Below are positions 8,103 to 16,595 of a stretch of 55,895 nt of DNA, in pieces; positions within the stretch are counted from its first letter, which is position 1, and each line of letters starts with the position of its first letter. Both the position numbers and the translations under genes were made by a program. The DNA is from Longimicrobiales bacterium. Its GTDB lineage: Bacteria; Gemmatimonadota; Gemmatimonadetes; Longimicrobiales; Gaopeijiaceae. Under the pieces are notes generated by a model, which worked only from the letters and a program-made list of their open reading frames with translations, was not told the DNA's origin and did no database searches. The stretch is taken from positions 1-55,895 of the forward strand of contig JAPKDG010000010.1 in NCBI GenBank assembly GCA_028822645.1, given 5' to 3'.

Positions 8103-11100
8103 TCAACCCTTCCCATGACACTTCTTATATTTTTTCCCGGATCCGCAAAAACAAGCATCATTTCTCCCTAAAGATTTATCTGTGGTCACTGGAGTCCTGA
8201 CTACGTCTGGGTCCCTGTTAGTGGAAAGGCTTCGGGGAGCAGTATTCATAAATTGGCTACCTGAAGAACCAATCGGCAACTGTACTTCTTCAGGGGATGC
8301 TTGACTGGAACGATTCAATTCTCTAAAGGATGATGCATCGCCAATCTTACTACTTGAGCCCCTGGAAGAGCCAGAATAATTAAGAGCTTGAGGCTGACCA
8401 GAAGTCCTCCTGCTAGGATCACCCAACTGAGCTTTAAGTGTCAAATTTGCAACGGTTCTCTTTAAGTCTCCCATTAGGTCTACAAACATGTCATAGGCCT
8501 CTTTTTTGTATTCTACCAGAGGGTCTTTTTGGCCCCAACCTCTAAATCCGATAGAAGCTTTGAGGTGGTCTAGGTCATAAAGATGATCTTTCCATTTACC
8601 ATCAATGACATTCAACATTATGTAGCTGGTAACAGCTTCGGCGTGCACTCCAAATCCCTCGATTTTGCGGTCAAACTGGAGCTGTACAGCTTCCAGGATT
8701 ACGCTTGTGATTTTCGATCGGTCTAAATCGCTCATTGAATTTAGACGATGATCTGGAATCAGAGTAAAATATTCTAGAGCCAATCTCCTCTTCAGTGCAT
8801 CAAGGTCCAACTCCTCACTGTGCTCGTAGTTCAAATACTCATCTAAGACATCCTCGACACTCTGCTCGATCATTTCCCACATCTCACCTTTAAGGTCCTC
8901 CCCACCTTCTAAGGCGAACAACCTAAGGTCGTAAATCACTTCACGCTGTTGATTCATAACATCATCGTAATCGAGCAAACGCTTTCGAGCTTCAAAATTG
9001 TTCCCTTCCACTCTTTTTTGAGCAGTTTCAATAGATCTGGTCACCATGCGGTGTGTAATTACTTCTCCTTCACTAGCACCGAGAGTGTCCATCACATTTG
9101 CCAACCTGTCCCCTACAAATAACCTCATTAGGTCATCTTCAACTGAAATGAAAAATTGACTTACACCTGGATCTCCTTGGCGTCCCGAACGACCTCTAAG
9201 TTGCCGGTCAATCCGTCTTGACTCGTGACGTTCAGAGCCTAGTATATGCAAGCCTCCCACTTCGATTACGAAATCGTCGGATGCATTTTCCAAGTTCGAT
9301 TTCCGAGTTGGGTCAACCGAGATTAGATCCTCTAGATTCAAACCTCTGTTCTTTGCCCATGCTACTGTCCTGGGTTCAGTCACCCCTCCCCCAAGTTTAA
9401 TGTCAGTTCCCCTTCCTGCCATGTTCGTAGCTATTGTTACAGCACCGGGCTTGCCAGCTTCAGCCACAATTTCTGACTCTTTTTTATGCTGTTTAGCATT
9501 CAGCACATTGTGAGTGATACCTCGGCGCTTAATCATTCGAGAAAGCGTCTCAGAAATTTCGACATTGGTAGTTCCCACTAAAACTGGAAGTTCCAGTTTG
9601 TTTAGACGTTCGACTTCGTCGATGAGAGCTTGATATTTTTCTCGCTTAGTCCTGAAGATTAAGTCTTCTCTATCCTCACGAACTATTGGTTGGTTGGTTG
9701 GAATAACGAAAACATCAAGCTTGTATATCTCATGGAATTCAGTCTCTTCAGTCTCAGCAGTACCAGTCATCCCAGCGAGCTTGTCGTACATACGGAAATA
9801 GTTCTGGATAGTAATTGTAGCAAGAGTTTGGGTCTCTCCCTTTATTTCTACTCCCTCCTTGGCTTCAACGGCCTGGTGAAGGCCGTCACTCCATCGACGG
9901 CCTGACATCTGACGTCCAGTAAATTCATCAACAATTACGACATTGCCATCTTCCCCAATGATGTATTTCTCATCTTTTTGAAATAGCGTATAAGCCTTCA
10001 AAAGTTGGTGAATTACATGCATTTTTTCATTTTTAGCAGCGTACTCTGCCTCGATCTTTGAAATAAATTCTAGTCTCTCGTCAACCGACAACGTGTCATC
10101 TTCTTCTATCTCACCCAACATCTCAGAAAGATCAGGAATGATAAAAGCTTCGGGATCTTCAGGAGAAAGCTCATCCAAGCCAACATCTGACAAGTGTACA
10201 TTCTGCCCTTTCTCGTCCATAGCAAAAAAGAGTAACTCATCTATCTCATGCAACTTCTTTTCCCTCATGTAATCTGCTTCGACTTTGAGCACTAATTTTT
10301 GAATCCCAGGATCCTCAGAAAAAATCTTTATAAGCCTTTTGTTACGGGGGCCTCCTCTCTTTGCAGCTAGCAATTTTTCACCGGCAGAAAACTCTTCGCC
10401 TTGTTCTAAGTCTCTTTCAGCGTCAGCTATCAATTGATTTACTAAACGAGTCTGTTTCTGGTAAAGGCCCCCTACCAACCTATTATACTCTTTGAACGGA
10501 GTTGCTGTATCTTTACCTACTGGACCACTAATGATAAGTGGTGTCCGAGCCTCGTCTATCAAGATAGAGTCCACTTCATCAATTATTGAGTACCAATGTC
10601 TGGGTTGGACCCTCTGGTCTAAAGAATGGACCATGTTGTCGCGAAGATAATCGAATCCGAATTCGTTATTAGTCCCATAAGTAATGTCACTCCGATAAGC
10701 GGCAACTCTCCCGGGTGAGTGTGGTTCATATTTGTCAATACAATCGACTGTTAGGCCTAAGTAATTGTAAATGCTCCCCATCCATTCGGAATCTCTTTGG
10801 GCCAAGTAAGTATTCACTGTGACGAGGTGTGCTCCTTTGCCGACAAGAGCATTCAAGTAAAGTGGCATTGTGGCGGCCAAGGTTTTCCCTTCCCCAGTTG
10901 CCATTTCTGTCGCTTTGCCACGATGTAGTGCGATGCCTCCAACCAACTGGACGTCATATGGGATCATGTCCCAAGTCTGTTTCTGGCCGCTAACGATGAC
11001 TTCAGTCCCGACCAGTCGACGACAAGCTTCTTTGACTGCGGCAAAAGCTTCTGGTAGAATTGTATTTAATATTCCTTCGGTTATTACCAACAGTTTTTCA

Positions 11101-11381
11101 TCATATTCAGCTATTTCTTCCTGCAACTGCTGTCGCCTATCAGGATCTTCAGAATCCCTTTTTTCTTTCTGTAATTGATCGATCTTTAATGTGACTTCCG
11201 ACGTAGCATCGTTGATTCTATTCCGAAATTCTGAAGTTTTCTCTTTGAATTCACTCTCCGAAAGATTCTCGTAATCGGCGTAGATTTCATTGATCTCATC
11301 AACCAGAGGTTCGAGGTTTTTAGCTTCTCGGAGATGTTGGGAGCCCAGAATCTTCTTTGCTACTGCTTTAAGGATACTCAA
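8103..11381 (-). CDS. secA: Preprotein translocase ATPase SecA, long form
   Basis: SecA is the motor that pushes unfolded preproteins through SecYEG. The 1092-residue protein shows NBD1 with VQLVGGIALHRGKATEMATGEGKTLAATMP (Walker A) and the DEVDSILIDEARTPLIISGPV segment. NBD2 has TNMAGRGTDIKLGGGV, GLHILGSERHESRRIDRQLRGRSGRQGDPG and the IRA2 region. The C-terminal zinc motif is CFCGSGKKYKKCH. It is about 200 residues longer than E. coli SecA. Much of the excess is an insertion between GPVGKD and YIIGEDGNVVIVDEFTGRQM, plus a Ser-rich linker before SEC-C. The start is TTG at 11381, with AAGGA upstream. A 150-base gap separates it from nadD. Confidence 0.97.
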   Translation of the reverse strand: MSILKAVAKKILGSQHLREAKNLEPLVDEINEIYADYENLSESEFKEKTSEFRNRINDATSEVTLKIDQLQKEKRDSEDPDRRQQLQEEIAEYDEKLLVITEGILNTILPEAFAAVKEACRRLVGTEVIVSGQKQTWDMIPYDVQLVGGIALHRGKATEMATGEGKTLAATMPLYLNALVGKGAHLVTVNTYLAQRDSEWMGSIYNYLGLTVDCIDKYEPHSPGRVAAYRSDITYGTNNEFGFDYLRDNMVHSLDQRVQPRHWYSIIDEVDSILIDEARTPLIISGPVGKDTATPFKEYNRLVGGLYQKQTRLVNQLIADAERDLEQGEEFSAGEKLLAAKRGGPRNKRLIKIFSEDPGIQKLVLKVEADYMREKKLHEIDELLFFAMDEKGQNVHLSDVGLDELSPEDPEAFIIPDLSEMLGEIEEDDTLSVDERLEFISKIEAEYAAKNEKMHVIHQLLKAYTLFQKDEKYIIGEDGNVVIVDEFTGRQMSGRRWSDGLHQAVEAKEGVEIKGETQTLATITIQNYFRMYDKLAGMTGTAETEETEFHEIYKLDVFVIPTNQPIVREDREDLIFRTKREKYQALIDEVERLNKLELPVLVGTTNVEISETLSRMIKRRGITHNVLNAKQHKKESEIVAEAGKPGAVTIATNMAGRGTDIKLGGGVTEPRTVAWAKNRGLNLEDLISVDPTRKSNLENASDDFVIEVGGLHILGSERHESRRIDRQLRGRSGRQGDPGVSQFFISVEDDLMRLFVGDRLANVMDTLGASEGEVITHRMVTRSIETAQKRVEGNNFEARKRLLDYDDVMNQQREVIYDLRLFALEGGEDLKGEMWEMIEQSVEDVLDEYLNYEHSEELDLDALKRRLALEYFTLIPDHRLNSMSDLDRSKITSVILEAVQLQFDRKIEGFGVHAEAVTSYIMLNVIDGKWKDHLYDLDHLKASIGFRGWGQKDPLVEYKKEAYDMFVDLMGDLKRTVANLTLKAQLGDPSRRTSGQPQALNYSGSSRGSSSKIGDASSFRELNRSSQASPEEVQLPIGSSGSQFMNTAPRSLSTNRDPDVVRTPVTTDKSLGRNDACFCGSGKKYKKCHGKG

Positions 11382-11530
11382 GGGATAATTTTCCTTTTGA
11401 GAAAGTTAGACTTCACTAGAACCATATCTTTACAAATCCGGATGCCCAGTAAAATTATTGCAAGGCGATCAATTATCCCAGTCCAGAAACAAATTACCTT
11501 CTAACGAGCTGCTCTTGATCAAGCCACAAC

Positions 11531-12142
11531 TTATGTTTGATAAAGACTCTCTCTGACAATTATTTCTCTTACGGATTCCGAGACCAGGTGACTGTATGGC
11601 AAATTTTGTTGGACTTTTTTTCGAATCTCCGAAGAGGAGACATCAACCTCTTCAAAGGGTGCAAGCATCCAATCAACAGATGCATTCGAAGGTGGGCTCT
11701 GGCTAAGAACAACATTACCCCTGCGAGGAAGAACGCAGATCTGAGCAAGTCCAGCCAAGCTTTTGGCCTCTCTCCATTCAGACAAACTGTGGAACTGATC
11801 CGATCCCATTATCAGAAGAAGATCCTTCTGTGGATGAGCTTCCTTTAGCACTCTCAAGGTTTCGACTGTATATGAGTATCCACCTCGAAGAATTTCCATG
11901 TTACTCACATCTTGACCAGTAATTCCTTTAATCGTCTCACTGACCATTCTTAATCGAATACTGGCTGGAGTAACCTCGGATTCAGCTTTGTGAGGCGACT
12001 TAGATGTCGGAATCCACAACACTTTCTCTAGTTTTCCAAAGTCAAGTAAGAATCGTGCTACTTTTACGTGGGCCAAGTGAGGAGGATCGAATGTGCCTCC
12101 AAAGACTCCAATCCGACCAGAGCTACTGCTATTTTCCTCCAT
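11531..12142 (-). CDS. nadD: Nicotinate-nucleotide adenylyltransferase NadD
   Basis: NadD adenylates nicotinate mononucleotide to deamido-NAD in NAD biosynthesis. The 203-residue protein has the nucleotidyltransferase signature IGVFGGTFDPPHLAHVKVARF (residues about 11-31, GxFDPxHxxH). Also present are the substrate loop WIPTSKSPHK, LLLIMGSDQFHSLSEWREAKSL, and the C-terminal DVSSSEIRKKV (ISST/SxxR motif). The ATG overlaps the bamD stop by 14 bases, so it is probably translated together with the upstream lipoprotein gene. Length is typical. Confidence 0.94.
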   Translation of the reverse strand: MEENSSSSGRIGVFGGTFDPPHLAHVKVARFLLDFGKLEKVLWIPTSKSPHKAESEVTPASIRLRMVSETIKGITGQDVSNMEILRGGYSYTVETLRVLKEAHPQKDLLLIMGSDQFHSLSEWREAKSLAGLAQICVLPRRGNVVLSQSPPSNASVDWMLAPFEEVDVSSSEIRKKVQQNLPYSHLVSESVREIIVRESLYQT

Positions 12143-12893
12143 TCTCTAACATTTGTGCAGGTTCCGATTCAGGATAAGAATCAAGAAGAAGCTCCTTAGT
12201 GGTTTCAGCGTCTCGAGCATAATTAATCATTTCAAAAGCCCCTATCATCTGGTAAAGAGCCCAGGGAGCCCATTTACTATCAGGAAAACTCTCCACAACT
12301 TCTTCGAAATAGAGGAGCGAAGAGTCTATTAAACCTCTCTTTAGATAATGCGATCCTGTGTTATAATCACGTTCTGCCAATTTATTTACCATGTCAGTGG
12401 AAAATTCCGACGCTCTTAATCCTACTACTGTTCCTGCAAACTGGGCGGCCACTTGACCACACGTGATCTGGGCTTGCCTAGTAAATGTCTGATCGCGCTG
12501 TGGAATCGGAGACATTCCTGCCAGAGATCGACAAACCCCAAGTGCAGCATAAACTGTAGTAGTATCTGTGGGCCATCTATCAATAACTCTCTGGAATTCC
12601 GTACGTGCTGCTATGAAACGACCAGCTCCGAAGTGAGATTCGGCCAACTGTAATCCCGCTTCAGGCATCCGATCGAATCCCGATGAGACAAGAACTTCTT
12701 CAAAAGCTTTTGTGGCTTCTTTCCAGTTTTGTTCTTCAAGCGCTCCAACTCCTAAGTTGTACACCTCTTCCACACTCAGTCCGGGATAAGGCAATCCGCC
12801 ACTGCATGCTAAAAAGGATGCTCCTGTGATAACTACAAGCCAATACCTGACTTCCCTAAAGGGTGACTTCACACTCTTAGCTAAAAATTCCAT
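12129..12893 (-). CDS. bamD: BamD-like outer-membrane assembly lipoprotein
   Basis: A 254-residue predicted lipoprotein with TPR-like repeats, resembling BamD/YfiO of the beta-barrel assembly machinery on the periplasmic face of the outer membrane. The signal peptide ends in a lipobox, ASFLAC at residues about 25-30. Mature repeats include VYNLGVGALEEQNWKEATKAFEEVLVSSG, AGLQLAESHFGAGRFIAARTEFQRVIDRWPTD and SLLYFEEVVESFPDSKWAPWALYQMIGAFE; the W-P-D/F-P-D-S spacing is BamD-like. The ATG at 12893 is preceded by a purine-rich stretch. It overlaps nadD. A generic TPR lipoprotein is the alternative. Confidence 0.75.
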   Translation of the reverse strand: MEFLAKSVKSPFREVRYWLVVITGASFLACSGGLPYPGLSVEEVYNLGVGALEEQNWKEATKAFEEVLVSSGFDRMPEAGLQLAESHFGAGRFIAARTEFQRVIDRWPTDTTTVYAALGVCRSLAGMSPIPQRDQTFTRQAQITCGQVAAQFAGTVVGLRASEFSTDMVNKLAERDYNTGSHYLKRGLIDSSLLYFEEVVESFPDSKWAPWALYQMIGAFEMINYARDAETTKELLLDSYPESEPAQMLENGGK

Positions 12894-12926
12894 TCTAATA
12901 ATCCCACCCTCTTTTTGATTTTTCCT

Positions 12927-13874
12927 CTAACACCCTCTATCTCCCACTCCACCCAGAGATCCCAGAAAGCGAAGTTCATCGTAGCGCCACAGTGCCCTGG
13001 ACACCAAGGGACTTGTACCCGTTTGATCGGCACGGGAAACTTCTAGAAAAGCCTGCATTGCAGCTTCACATCTATTCAAGTCGAACAGAATTTCACCGAT
13101 CTCAAAATGAGCAAGGCTTTGCAAGCTCCGTGGTTCACCAATCGCTACTGCACGCTCAAGATAAACCAAAGCTTCTTCATCTGCATTGATGGATCGCAGT
13201 TCTCTTGCAAGGAGAATCGAACAATTCCCTATTCTCCAGTCCACTTCACCTCTTCTCCAGCTAGCAATCATCCCCCTATATTGCTCATAGTGTAGCAAAG
13301 CTCTTCTACAGTCCCCCACCTCATCGTAAGCAGAGGCTGCCTCAAAAATTACTTCGGGGATGGTATCCTTTCGGCCCCCTGAGATAGCGGACTGATAGTA
13401 AGACAGAGCAGTCGCATATTCTCCGCTGTTGAAGTAATGGCGAGCTAATGGAAGTGCCATTCCATCCACTGTAATCCCAGGACGAAACATTTTAGCAATT
13501 TCCATAGCAGAAGCCAGACCAAACAAGTCGGACCGATTCATAGCTTCCCGCGCTAATTGTACTAGATCGGAAACAGCTTGATCGATTAGATCTGAATCGA
13601 ATTTGACTGCCTGTTGGTAAGAATCTCCAGCTTCATCAATGTTGCCCATAAGAGCATGGGTGTGAGCCACACGAACCAGAGCTGAAGGATCTTCTGATCC
13701 ACCTCTCTGCACAGCCATCCTATACTCCGCAAGAGCTGCTGGTAGGTCTCCTCTCACAATTGCCTCGTCACCTCGAATCAGAAAGGATTCATCTGCTGTT
13801 GTAGAGAAACACCCTCCGAATACCCACAACAAGCCTACTAGACTCACCAAAACCTTATATCGATGCTTAAACAC
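12927..13874 (-). CDS. TPR-repeat lipoprotein of unknown function
   Basis: I do not recognise a specific family beyond tetratricopeptide repeats. I prefer GTG at 13874 as the start because it gives a short signal peptide (FKHRYKVLVSLVGLLWVFGGC) with a lipobox Cys about residue 22. An upstream TTG at 13952 would add 26 residues before the basic region. At least six TPR-like helical pairs follow, for example GDEAIVRGDLPAALAEYRMAVQRGG, ARHYFNSGEYATALSYYQSAISGG and ASAYDEVGDCRRALLHYEQY. Protein-protein scaffolding in the periplasm is the usual role of such proteins. It lies 33 bases upstream of the BamD-like gene, so an envelope-biogenesis role is plausible. Confidence 0.8.
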   Translation of the reverse strand: MFKHRYKVLVSLVGLLWVFGGCFSTTADESFLIRGDEAIVRGDLPAALAEYRMAVQRGGSEDPSALVRVAHTHALMGNIDEAGDSYQQAVKFDSDLIDQAVSDLVQLAREAMNRSDLFGLASAMEIAKMFRPGITVDGMALPLARHYFNSGEYATALSYYQSAISGGRKDTIPEVIFEAASAYDEVGDCRRALLHYEQYRGMIASWRRGEVDWRIGNCSILLARELRSINADEEALVYLERAVAIGEPRSLQSLAHFEIGEILFDLNRCEAAMQAFLEVSRADQTGTSPLVSRALWRYDELRFLGSLGGVGDRGC

Positions 13875-14173
13875 ACCAACATTGTAATCTGATTGTTGAA
13901 TTCTTCTAGAAAATATCACAGACCGTTCCCGTACTGACGTACTGACAAGCAAACAAAGTCGCCTAAGTTAGCTGCCTTTCCCTTGTTGTTTATCCTAATG
14001 AATACAGCACTAACATCCTATAGGTCCCTCTTGACCCAAAATCCCCCAACTCATCGGATCCCACACGCTTAGATTTACAACAAGGCGATAAAAATTCATA
14101 TTAGCTCTATATGCGATCCTCTTAGATACTTCCAATCACAAACGAAGCTGTTCTAACAAAATACTGGTTCTAA
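13875..14173. other. Divergent intergenic region
   Basis: About 300 bases between the minus-strand TPR lipoprotein and the plus-strand barrel gene must carry promoters in both directions. I see AT-rich tracts (around 14086-14115, ATAAAAATTCATATTAG) but no pair of elements convincing enough to call a promoter, and no RNA gene. Confidence 0.4.
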
Positions 14174-15577
14174 ATGAGAAACCTGAAGAAGATATCGGAT
14201 CAATTGTTCGGAACAGTTTTGACCAAATCTCATATCATACTCTGGTGTCTTGTCATCACCGCATCAATTCCAAGAATATCTTTAGCCCAAGAACAAGTTC
14301 TGCAATACGGCAGCCTACAGACTTGGGAGGAGAACCTATGGCTATTCTTTTTAGACCGAAACGATTCATTTCAAGGAAGACTCAGCGAGAAAGGCATCCT
14401 AAAGAGATTCACCCCCCTCGTCGATAGCAAATACCAACTCGACGTCCTAGGCTCACAATTTAATCCACTGGAAGATTCGCGCTGGAACGAGACGGCCAAC
14501 GGGGTCCGGTGGAGGGGGACTAGCGCCACCACCCTTCTACTGACGTCTTTTGCAGAGTTTAAAACATCTGTCGCTCTAGGTGGACCATGGACGATGAATG
14601 CACTTTTCAATCAAACCACAGATCGAGGATTTGAGGGCAGTGCTATCAGGCTCCAAGTCGCACGAACGTTAGGTCAATCTGCGAAGATATCCAGTGGCAT
14701 TCATCTAGATCCACATAAGGCTGGAGGTGATTTCTGGATTGGAGCTGAATGGAACAAAGGGCCGAATCGAGTCACCAGTCAATTCACCATTTTAGACCCT
14801 TTAAATAATTTCCTCCATGTCACACTAGATGCCTCACTCCATCCCCACGGTGATACAACCGTTGTTTATACTCAACAACCTGTGGCTGTAAGATTAGCAG
14901 ATCACTTGAATCTCCACGAAAATATCCGTATCGAAGCTTATGCAATGTTAATGCCAACGGCTCTACTGGACAGTTCAAGCAAAAAGGAAGAGTATGGGGG
15001 ATTTACTCTGGGAGAATCCGCAAAATATTTGGGTGGACTTATCGAATGGACCCCTACTAAACGACTTTTGCTGGCTGGATCTATTACAGAAGTAAATACC
15101 AATTCAGATAGGACTACCAATAATACTCTGAGGGGAAACTCCAATCATGAACTATCTGAAATGACCCGAGAAATCACTGGTTTCGGCATATTTCGGGCCA
15201 ATAATCATTGGAGCTTCAGTGCAACTGGCGTAAAAAAAACCATGATGGAAAAACGCACTTTACGCCAAGATCGCACAAACAATGTTGATTATCTTCTAAA
15301 CATTAAGATGGGCAAGCTCGCTGTCTCATATTCGAACCCGAATGGGTTCATAACTAAGACCAGCCTATTACACAGCGTTTCAGAAGTCCCTAAAGGAATT
15401 GGGGAAATGAACGTCACCAACTACTTAGCTGGCAAATTTTACAGATTTCTTTTGAATTTGGGATGGGAGTTTGATAACAGTACTGTTTCAATTGGCGGTG
15501 CTTACGATTATCAAAGTGGCCAAAATCCAAGTTGGATCTGGGGGACCGCGAGTGGACGATTCTCAATGTATTGGTAA
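14174..15577 (+). CDS. Predicted outer-membrane beta-barrel protein (orphan)
   Basis: A 467-residue protein with a clear Sec signal peptide (hydrophobic HIILWCLVITASIPRISLA then QEQ, cleavage about residue 39). The rest alternates hydrophobic and polar residues in many short strands, and the chain ends in the aromatic GRFSMYW, as expected for a BAM-dependent barrel. It loosely recalls Wzi-like capsule assembly barrels (helix, then 'W.W.' strands), and it directly precedes the polysaccharide locus. I see no definitive family motif, so the capsule-attachment idea is inference from context. It starts at ATG 14174 and stands alone, flanked by a divergent and a convergent gene. Confidence 0.7.
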   Translation: MRNLKKISDQLFGTVLTKSHIILWCLVITASIPRISLAQEQVLQYGSLQTWEENLWLFFLDRNDSFQGRLSEKGILKRFTPLVDSKYQLDVLGSQFNPLEDSRWNETANGVRWRGTSATTLLLTSFAEFKTSVALGGPWTMNALFNQTTDRGFEGSAIRLQVARTLGQSAKISSGIHLDPHKAGGDFWIGAEWNKGPNRVTSQFTILDPLNNFLHVTLDASLHPHGDTTVVYTQQPVAVRLADHLNLHENIRIEAYAMLMPTALLDSSSKKEEYGGFTLGESAKYLGGLIEWTPTKRLLLAGSITEVNTNSDRTTNNTLRGNSNHELSEMTREITGFGIFRANNHWSFSATGVKKTMMEKRTLRQDRTNNVDYLLNIKMGKLAVSYSNPNGFITKTSLLHSVSEVPKGIGEMNVTNYLAGKFYRFLLNLGWEFDNSTVSIGGAYDYQSGQNPSWIWGTASGRFSMYW

Positions 15578-15650
15578 CCCTGTACTAACCAAAGATCGGA
15601 AATTATATTTGCTGGCCTAAGATAAAATAATGGTCCGATTAGAGATTCAG

Positions 15651-16592
15651 TCAGGATACGGAAATCGCAGTTTCGAAGTGTCTGATGGTTTTGACCAATC
15701 CTTCTTTCAAAGATGTCTTCGGACTCCATTTCAAAAGACTCTCGGCCATTGAAATATCAGGATTACGAATCTGCGGATCGTCTTCTGGCAACTCTACAAA
15801 ATGTATTCGGGACTCAGAATTGGTCATTTTAATAATCAATTCGGCCAATGCAACTACATCTATCTCATTTGGATTACCAATGTTCATTGGGCCAGTGAAC
15901 TTAGACTGAAACAGCCTATAGATACCATCCACTTCGTCATCTACATAGCAAAAAGACCGGGTTTGACTGCCATCACCATAAACGGTCAGTGGCTGTCCTC
16001 GAAGGGCTTGGACAATAAAATTAGAAACAACCCTGCCATCGCTGATACGCATCCTAGGCCCATAAGTATTGAAAATTCTAGCAATCCTAACTTCGATATC
16101 GTGAGCCCGATTGTATGCTACCGTTAGTGCTTCGGCGTAACGTTTTCCTTCATCATAAACGCTACGAGGACCCACTGGGTTCACATTTCCCCAATAGTTT
16201 TCAGATTGAGGATTTACTTTGGGATCCCCGTATACTTCAGATGTGGAGGCGAGAAGGAATCGACACGCCTTAGCTTTTGCAATACTTAACATATTCTGGG
16301 TGCCTGCGCTGCAAACTCCTAGAGTCTCGATTGGGTATTTCAGATAGTCCACAGGACTAGCTGGACAAGCCAAATGCAATACACCATCCAACTCTTCGTC
16401 CAGATACAGTGGGTTAGAAACATCGTGCAGCAAAAAAGAGAAGTTCTTATTTAGTTCTAGGTCTGAAATGTTATTTCTAACACCTGTTAGATAGTTGTCA
16501 GCACCTATCACTTGGTAGCCTTTGTCGAGAAAAAGACTGGCGAGGTGAGAGCCCAAGAAGCCTGCCGCACCTGTAATTAACACTCTAGACAA
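15651..16592 (-). CDS. uxs: UDP-glucuronate decarboxylase (UDP-xylose synthase)
   Basis: A 313-residue extended SDR that probably converts UDP-glucuronic acid to UDP-xylose. It has the NAD loop VLITGAAGFLGSHLASLFL and the UXS-type sequence HLACPASPVDYLKYPIETLGVCSAGTQNML. The catalytic LLASTSEVYGDP and SVYDEGKRYAEAL (Y-x-x-x-K) follow, then RIFNTYGPRMRISDGRVVSNFIVQAL. This arrangement is characteristic of Uxs rather than generic epimerases. The start is TTG, three bases after the stop of ugd, which makes its substrate; the ugd-uxs pair is therefore convincing. It converges on the barrel gene across 73 bases without a strong terminator. Confidence 0.9.
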   Translation of the reverse strand: MSRVLITGAAGFLGSHLASLFLDKGYQVIGADNYLTGVRNNISDLELNKNFSFLLHDVSNPLYLDEELDGVLHLACPASPVDYLKYPIETLGVCSAGTQNMLSIAKAKACRFLLASTSEVYGDPKVNPQSENYWGNVNPVGPRSVYDEGKRYAEALTVAYNRAHDIEVRIARIFNTYGPRMRISDGRVVSNFIVQALRGQPLTVYGDGSQTRSFCYVDDEVDGIYRLFQSKFTGPMNIGNPNEIDVVALAELIIKMTNSESRIHFVELPEDDPQIRNPDISMAESLLKWSPKTSLKEGLVKTIRHFETAISVS

Positions 16593-16595
16593 AGT

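Noticed and set aside
15578-15650. Bidirectional terminator between the barrel and uxs
   Set aside because: Only a 6-base pairing (ATCGGA with TCCGAT) spaced far apart is visible, with no T-run.
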